Positions 59,839 to 64,000 of a stretch of DNA of 64,000 nt are shown piece after piece. Source of the stretch: Corinectria fuckeliana. Taxonomy: Eukaryota; Ascomycota; Sordariomycetes; Hypocreales; Nectriaceae. The position numbers and the translations under genes were made by a program. Numbering within the stretch: position 1 is the first letter of the stretch; each line of letters opens with the position of its first letter. Under the pieces are notes generated by a model. That model worked only from the letters and a program-made list of their open reading frames with translations. It was not told the origin of the DNA and did not search any database. The stretch spans positions 20,894 through 84,893 of the forward strand of contig WPDH01000185.1 in assembly GCA_019137255.1 (NCBI GenBank), given 5' to 3'.

Positions 59839-61404
59839 TCTCTTATGCTCTTTATTATACTAACTATAACTATAAACTGCTTAAGTGATTATTCTTACCT
59901 CTTATACGACTAGAATCGCTAGGCTATTAAAATCTGTTATTAGTAAACAGATTAACTGCTTACAGATAGACTTTCTTGCTAAAGGGAACAACCTCTTAGA
60001 AGACCTAAAAGAAGACCTTAAGGTCTCTAATAATAGTAATAATTAGCCTATAATACCTAACCCTAATAAGAAGCTTACCACCTTTTATAAGCCCTAGGAA
60101 AAGATGCTTATAAATAATAACTAGTTACTAATTATAACAGATAAGTATCACTTTCTTAAGAATATAATTATAGCTAGGAATAAGGTGTTTTAGCAACTTA
60201 AGCAGAATAGCCTCCTCTTAGTATCTACTATACTAATATCTAACTATGTCTAAGATATCTAGGGGTATCTTACCCTCCTTTAGAACCCTGCTTAGCCTAT
60301 TAGCTAGTTGCTAGTAGAGTGTGCTAGTATAGTATAAACCCTTTATAATAAAGAATGCTAAGATGCTCTTAAGACAGATAGATACTATAGTGATATTAAA
60401 CTAGCTAACCTCTCTAGGGAGAATATTATCAACTTAACCCTCTTCTTACCCCTTAAGTAGTATTACTACTTAAAGTATAAGAGATATATTAAGTCTAGAA
60501 AGAGTCCTCTATTTATATACCACCTAATACTCTTTAAGTGCTTTATAAATAGGTCTAAGTTTAATATAGATGTTTTTACACTAGCTATATAACTTATCCT
60601 TCTAATAATATCTATATAGTGTAGTATACTTATACTTATAATAATACTAAACAGTTTAGAAATATATATAAGTAAGAGTATTACTAATATAAGTATTATA
60701 ATAGTAGAGCTATACTTACTAGATAATATTTAGTGCTATATAATAGTAGAGATTAGTAAGCTATAAGATAAGCTACTAAGCCTAACTAATAAGATACTAC
60801 TAGAGATACTATCTAACAGGAGGATAGTAAAGAGCGCTATAATAATACTTAATAGTATAGTATATTAGCGCCTTCTTATAATATTAACAGATATAAATAA
60901 TATAATACTAATAGAACTTACTGTTAGAATTATAAGATATATAGCAGACTTATAGGGTAGTACCCCTATTAGAGAGGCTAACTTTAGCCTAATACTAGAT
61001 AAGCTAGTATGCTTAAATAATACTAATAATAAGCCTTAGAACTATAATAACCTGCTCCTAATTAGTAGGGTAAATATACTAGAAAAGGCCTAATAGTAGT
61101 TAGACTAGGTTGTAAGAAATAAGCTAAACCTTACGGCTAGCACTAAAGAGGTTAACTAAGTCGCCTTAATAGACAGCTCTAGTAGTCTCTACTAGGTATT
61201 TTATAATACTAGAACCTTATAAAAGTATAGCTTCCTGTTAGATAGGGTTAGATAAGTCTAGTATATTCTTTAGGATTCCTCTAAGTATATATATATCTTG
61301 TTAAAGATCCTTATAGTATATACTACTAATAATTAACTCTTAGTATATTATAATAATCTCTTAACCTTATAGTATATTTTTTTCCTTTTATCTTATTACT
61401 AAGC

Positions 61405-61460
61405 TAGCCTCTAGGAATAGCTGTTAGTATAAATCCTAACAGCTATTCCTAAAGGCTACT
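61405..61460. repeat. Palindromic element copy
   Basis: The best-preserved copy: AGCCTCTAGGAATAGCTGTT and AACAGCTATTCCTAAAGGCT with a TAGTATAAATCCT loop. GTATAT lies at 61372. Confidence 0.82.
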
Positions 61461-61496
61461 TAGTACTTTTATTTTCTTCCCCCTACTTAAATTAAG

Positions 61497-61554
61497 TAGT
61501 AGCCTCTAGGAATAGTTATTAGTATAAATTCTAATAGCTGTTCTTAGAGGCTGC
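61497..61554. repeat. Palindromic element copy
   Basis: Arms AGCCTCTAGGAATAGTTATT and AATAGCTGTTCTTAGAGGCT, loop AGTATAAATTCT; adjacent to the previous copy. Confidence 0.8.
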
Positions 61555-64000
61555 TTAGTACTCTTATTTAAGACTATTAGCTAATTAGTATAGTATAGGA
61601 TTCTTAATACTCTTATAGTTATATATAGTATCCTAACTCTATATTATATATTATAAAACAGCTAGGCTAAGTAGGATCTTATAGTAGTAAAGTTTAATAA
61701 TAAGACTACTCTCTATATATATCTAATTATATTAATAATACTATTAGCCTATAGTGTGAATTTCTATAAGGCTTATCACTAGAGTATTATTATAGAAGAG
61801 CTAAGAAACATATTAAAAGCACTTTAGGTAATAAAGCACTTATAGTAAGTAGGCTAGAAAGAAGATATCAAATAGGAAATCATCTTATATTATCACTTAT
61901 ATAATATAGCAGCTATAGTATAAAACCTGGAAAAATACATAATAACTCTCACGGCTAAGAGTAGGATCTTAGATACTATTAAGAGAGAAGCTTATATTAT
62001 CTATAGTTTTAAAATTCTATAAAGTCAGCTAGGACAAAGTATATCTTAGTATCTGAGAATATAAGTGCCTTAGAATAAGATAGAGTCTCCTAAATTAGAG
62101 GGGGAGGGTTTATTCTACTCTAAGCTAGCCTGATTCTTCCTGGCTAACCCTAATAAGGCTAAGCTTATCAGAAAGCATAATATTAAGCAGATTACTATAG
62201 CATAAAGTATTAGCTCTCTAATAACTAATAGCTATATTATATTAATAGTAGTACTTAGCAAAAGGGAAGTTAGTATTATACTTAGGAACTTTATAAAGGT
62301 AGAGAAAGATAATATTATAGTAGGACTCTCACAGGAGGTAGAAAGTGTTAGTAGCTTAGTAAGCTCTATAGTAACCTAGCTTACTATACTATCTGCTATA
62401 CTATCTAAAAAGAGGATATAACTAATAGTAGCTAACTTAGTGAGAAAGAGGTACTAGTCCTTAAAGTGGTAAGCAGTAATAGTATAAATATATAAGATAG
62501 TAGTATAAGAGTAATAGTATCTATAAGATAAGAAGTAAAACAAAAGGGGCGACTAGTTTAGCAGGTAGTAGTAATAAAAAATAGGTATTAATCAGAAATA
62601 TATTAGATCTGACTTTAAGACTCTTATATGATAGCCCTAGTATGACTATAAATATTATAAGACTGCTTACCTAAGGTATCACACTTAGTATATATCTCTT
62701 TCTTTCTTCTCTCTTTTCCTCCCTCTCTTTCTTTCTCTTTTATCTCTTTTATTACTATTACTATTAGTAAGATAGTAATAGCTATTCCTAAAGACTATCT
62801 TAATATAACCACCTCCTAAATATTTTCAAATATTCTCTTAAGACACCCCTAACCTTTACTAAGCACCTCTGTTATAATAACTATTCTTAGAATCTACCTT
62901 AGTAAGCTAATTACTATAAGCCTTCTTATTAGAATAACTATTCTAAGAAACTATCTTAGAAAGCCTTACCTTTTAAATAACTAAGATTAATATCTAACCT
63001 TACTTATTATAAGTAATATTAAATAGCTACTAAGAAAAGACCTTATATTATCTCTTATAGATAGGCCTTTAGGTCTTTATTTACTAAACCTACTACTCTG
63101 CCTTAGTAATATACTACCTAGATTTAATATATAACATAATAAATATTAGTATTAGGAGTGTATAAGAGATTATCTTAACTAGTATTAAAAGTTCTTTTAG
63201 CATCCTAACTAAGAAATACTAACTTACTATAGTAAATAAGATAAGCTATCTTATTCTTAATAGTATTATTTAACTAACTATAGAATAGCTAAATCTAATA
63301 GTATATTATAATATAAGTGTTATATTCTTATAAAATACCTTTATAAAGTTATAATACTAGAGGAGTTTAATATTCTTATTAAGGCTATTATTAAGCAAGA
63401 TAAGATAGGTTATTATATTTCTACCTCTAGGTGCTTAAGCTAATATGTATAATATGTAGATTACTTATAAGTTAGCTTTTTATCTTGCTATAGAGGCTAT
63501 AATTTATAAGTAAGAACACTTAGAGTAGAAATAAAAGTATAATTATTAAGATGCTATTATATACTAGGAGGAGATTAATATAGAAAATACCTTACGCGAG
63601 GAGAAGTAGTATAATAATTATTAGGCTACACTTAGTAATAGTATACTAAATTAATAAAAGATAATAAGAGATATATCTATTATATAATTTTAATAACTTT
63701 AATCTTATACTATCTTATAGTAACTACCTAGGTATATAAAATTTCTAAGATTTAAAAAAGGTAGGTTTAAAAAGTTAATTTTATACTATTTTTTATAAAA
63801 TAGATTTAAGTAGAGTAAAATAGATTATAAATTCTTAGTTAAATATAATATAGTATATTAACTCTTAAGGATACTTTATATAATTTTAAAGATATTTATA
63901 TTATATATCTTTTTATAGTAATCTTTACTTTCTTTTTAAAAGAAATTAAAGTTAAAAGTATAAATTTTTATACTTTTAAAAATCTTTTATTATATAAATA

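Larger units (their letters stand above)
57100..62560 (+). pseudogene. Mutated multi-exon gene or transposon coding region, family unknown
   Basis: Plus-strand frames stay coding-like over long stretches if scattered TAA/TAG codons are ignored. Examples are KIKRELCFLKDNFSIENLKV (near 58560), NPAKVKLSIIVIVE (near 58960), LLLGEHLFKPILLFVLAVIL (near 59540) and NYNNLLLISRVNILEKA (near 61050). Another is GEGLFYSKLA (near 62110). The open segments are separated by gaps that start with GTAAGT or GTATAT and contain the palindromes described above. I do not recognise the protein. It is broken by many nonsense codons, most of which would be Gln codons before C-to-T change. Confidence 0.45.
35580..64000. 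other. 28-kb AT-rich, RIP-like block
   Basis: From the RidA stop to the window end the sequence is dominated by A and T, rich in TA, and poor in CA and TG. Stop codons saturate every frame: there is no ORF of 60 codons between 35.6 and 55.8 kb. In the parts I examined, remaining C sits mostly before T or C and remaining G after A or G, which is the residue expected after C-to-T changes at CpA on both strands. The block contains one LTR-like mini-element, tandem repeats, palindromes and traces of coding frames, listed separately. I recognise no intact gene, tRNA or rRNA in it. Short AT or AAT microsatellites occur at 43582-43600, 46617-46640 and about 52908-52942. Confidence 0.85.

Overview
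The window looks like a piece of a filamentous ascomycete (Pezizomycotina) genome. The genes carry short introns (about 37-85 nt) with GTRNGT donors and CTAAC/CTGAC-like branch sites. The families are typical of these fungi: NhaD/ArsB-type permease, secreted TAP-type hydrolase, CAP/PR-1 protein, membrane-tailed FAD monooxygenase, HNH protein and fungal phosphotransferase. Two blocks are extremely AT-rich and TpA-saturated, as expected after repeat-induced point mutation (RIP). I cannot place the genus.

Region 1 (1-17.1 kb) is ordinary gene space: the 3' side of a multi-pass membrane protein at the left edge (-), an ion/arsenite-type permease (+), an S33/TAP-like hydrolase (+), a CAP-domain secreted protein (+), an AlaX-like tRNA-editing protein (+), a six-exon protein with a C-terminal two-helix membrane tail (-), and an FAD monooxygenase fused to a multi-pass membrane tail (-).

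Region 2 (17.1-31.1 kb) is decaying accessory DNA. It holds relics of a protein kinase, a HET-domain gene, a DDX60-like helicase (N-terminal part only), a VWA/alpha-kinase-type protein with its kinase core deleted but a zinc-finger array kept, and an SDR. An HNH-domain gene and a phosphotransferase gene with an apparent 1-nt frameshift lie between them. A 1544-bp hAT-like transposon with a perfect 8-bp target-site duplication sits directly upstream of the HNH gene's TATA box.

Region 3 (31.4-35.6 kb) is a compact group of three probably functional genes: amidase, alpha/beta-hydrolase and RidA-type deaminase. The set suggests a small amide or enamine catabolic unit, which is inference.

Region 4 (35.6-64 kb) is a 28-kb AT-rich, stop-saturated block that starts immediately after the RidA stop codon. 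It contains a 695-bp LTR-like mini-element with 171-bp direct repeats that differ only by transitions, several tandem repeats, and a 3.4-kb tract almost without C on the + strand. It also holds a mutated multi-exon reading frame whose intron-like gaps carry copies of a ~55-70 bp palindrome. That palindrome family and the C-free tract are the least explained features of the window.
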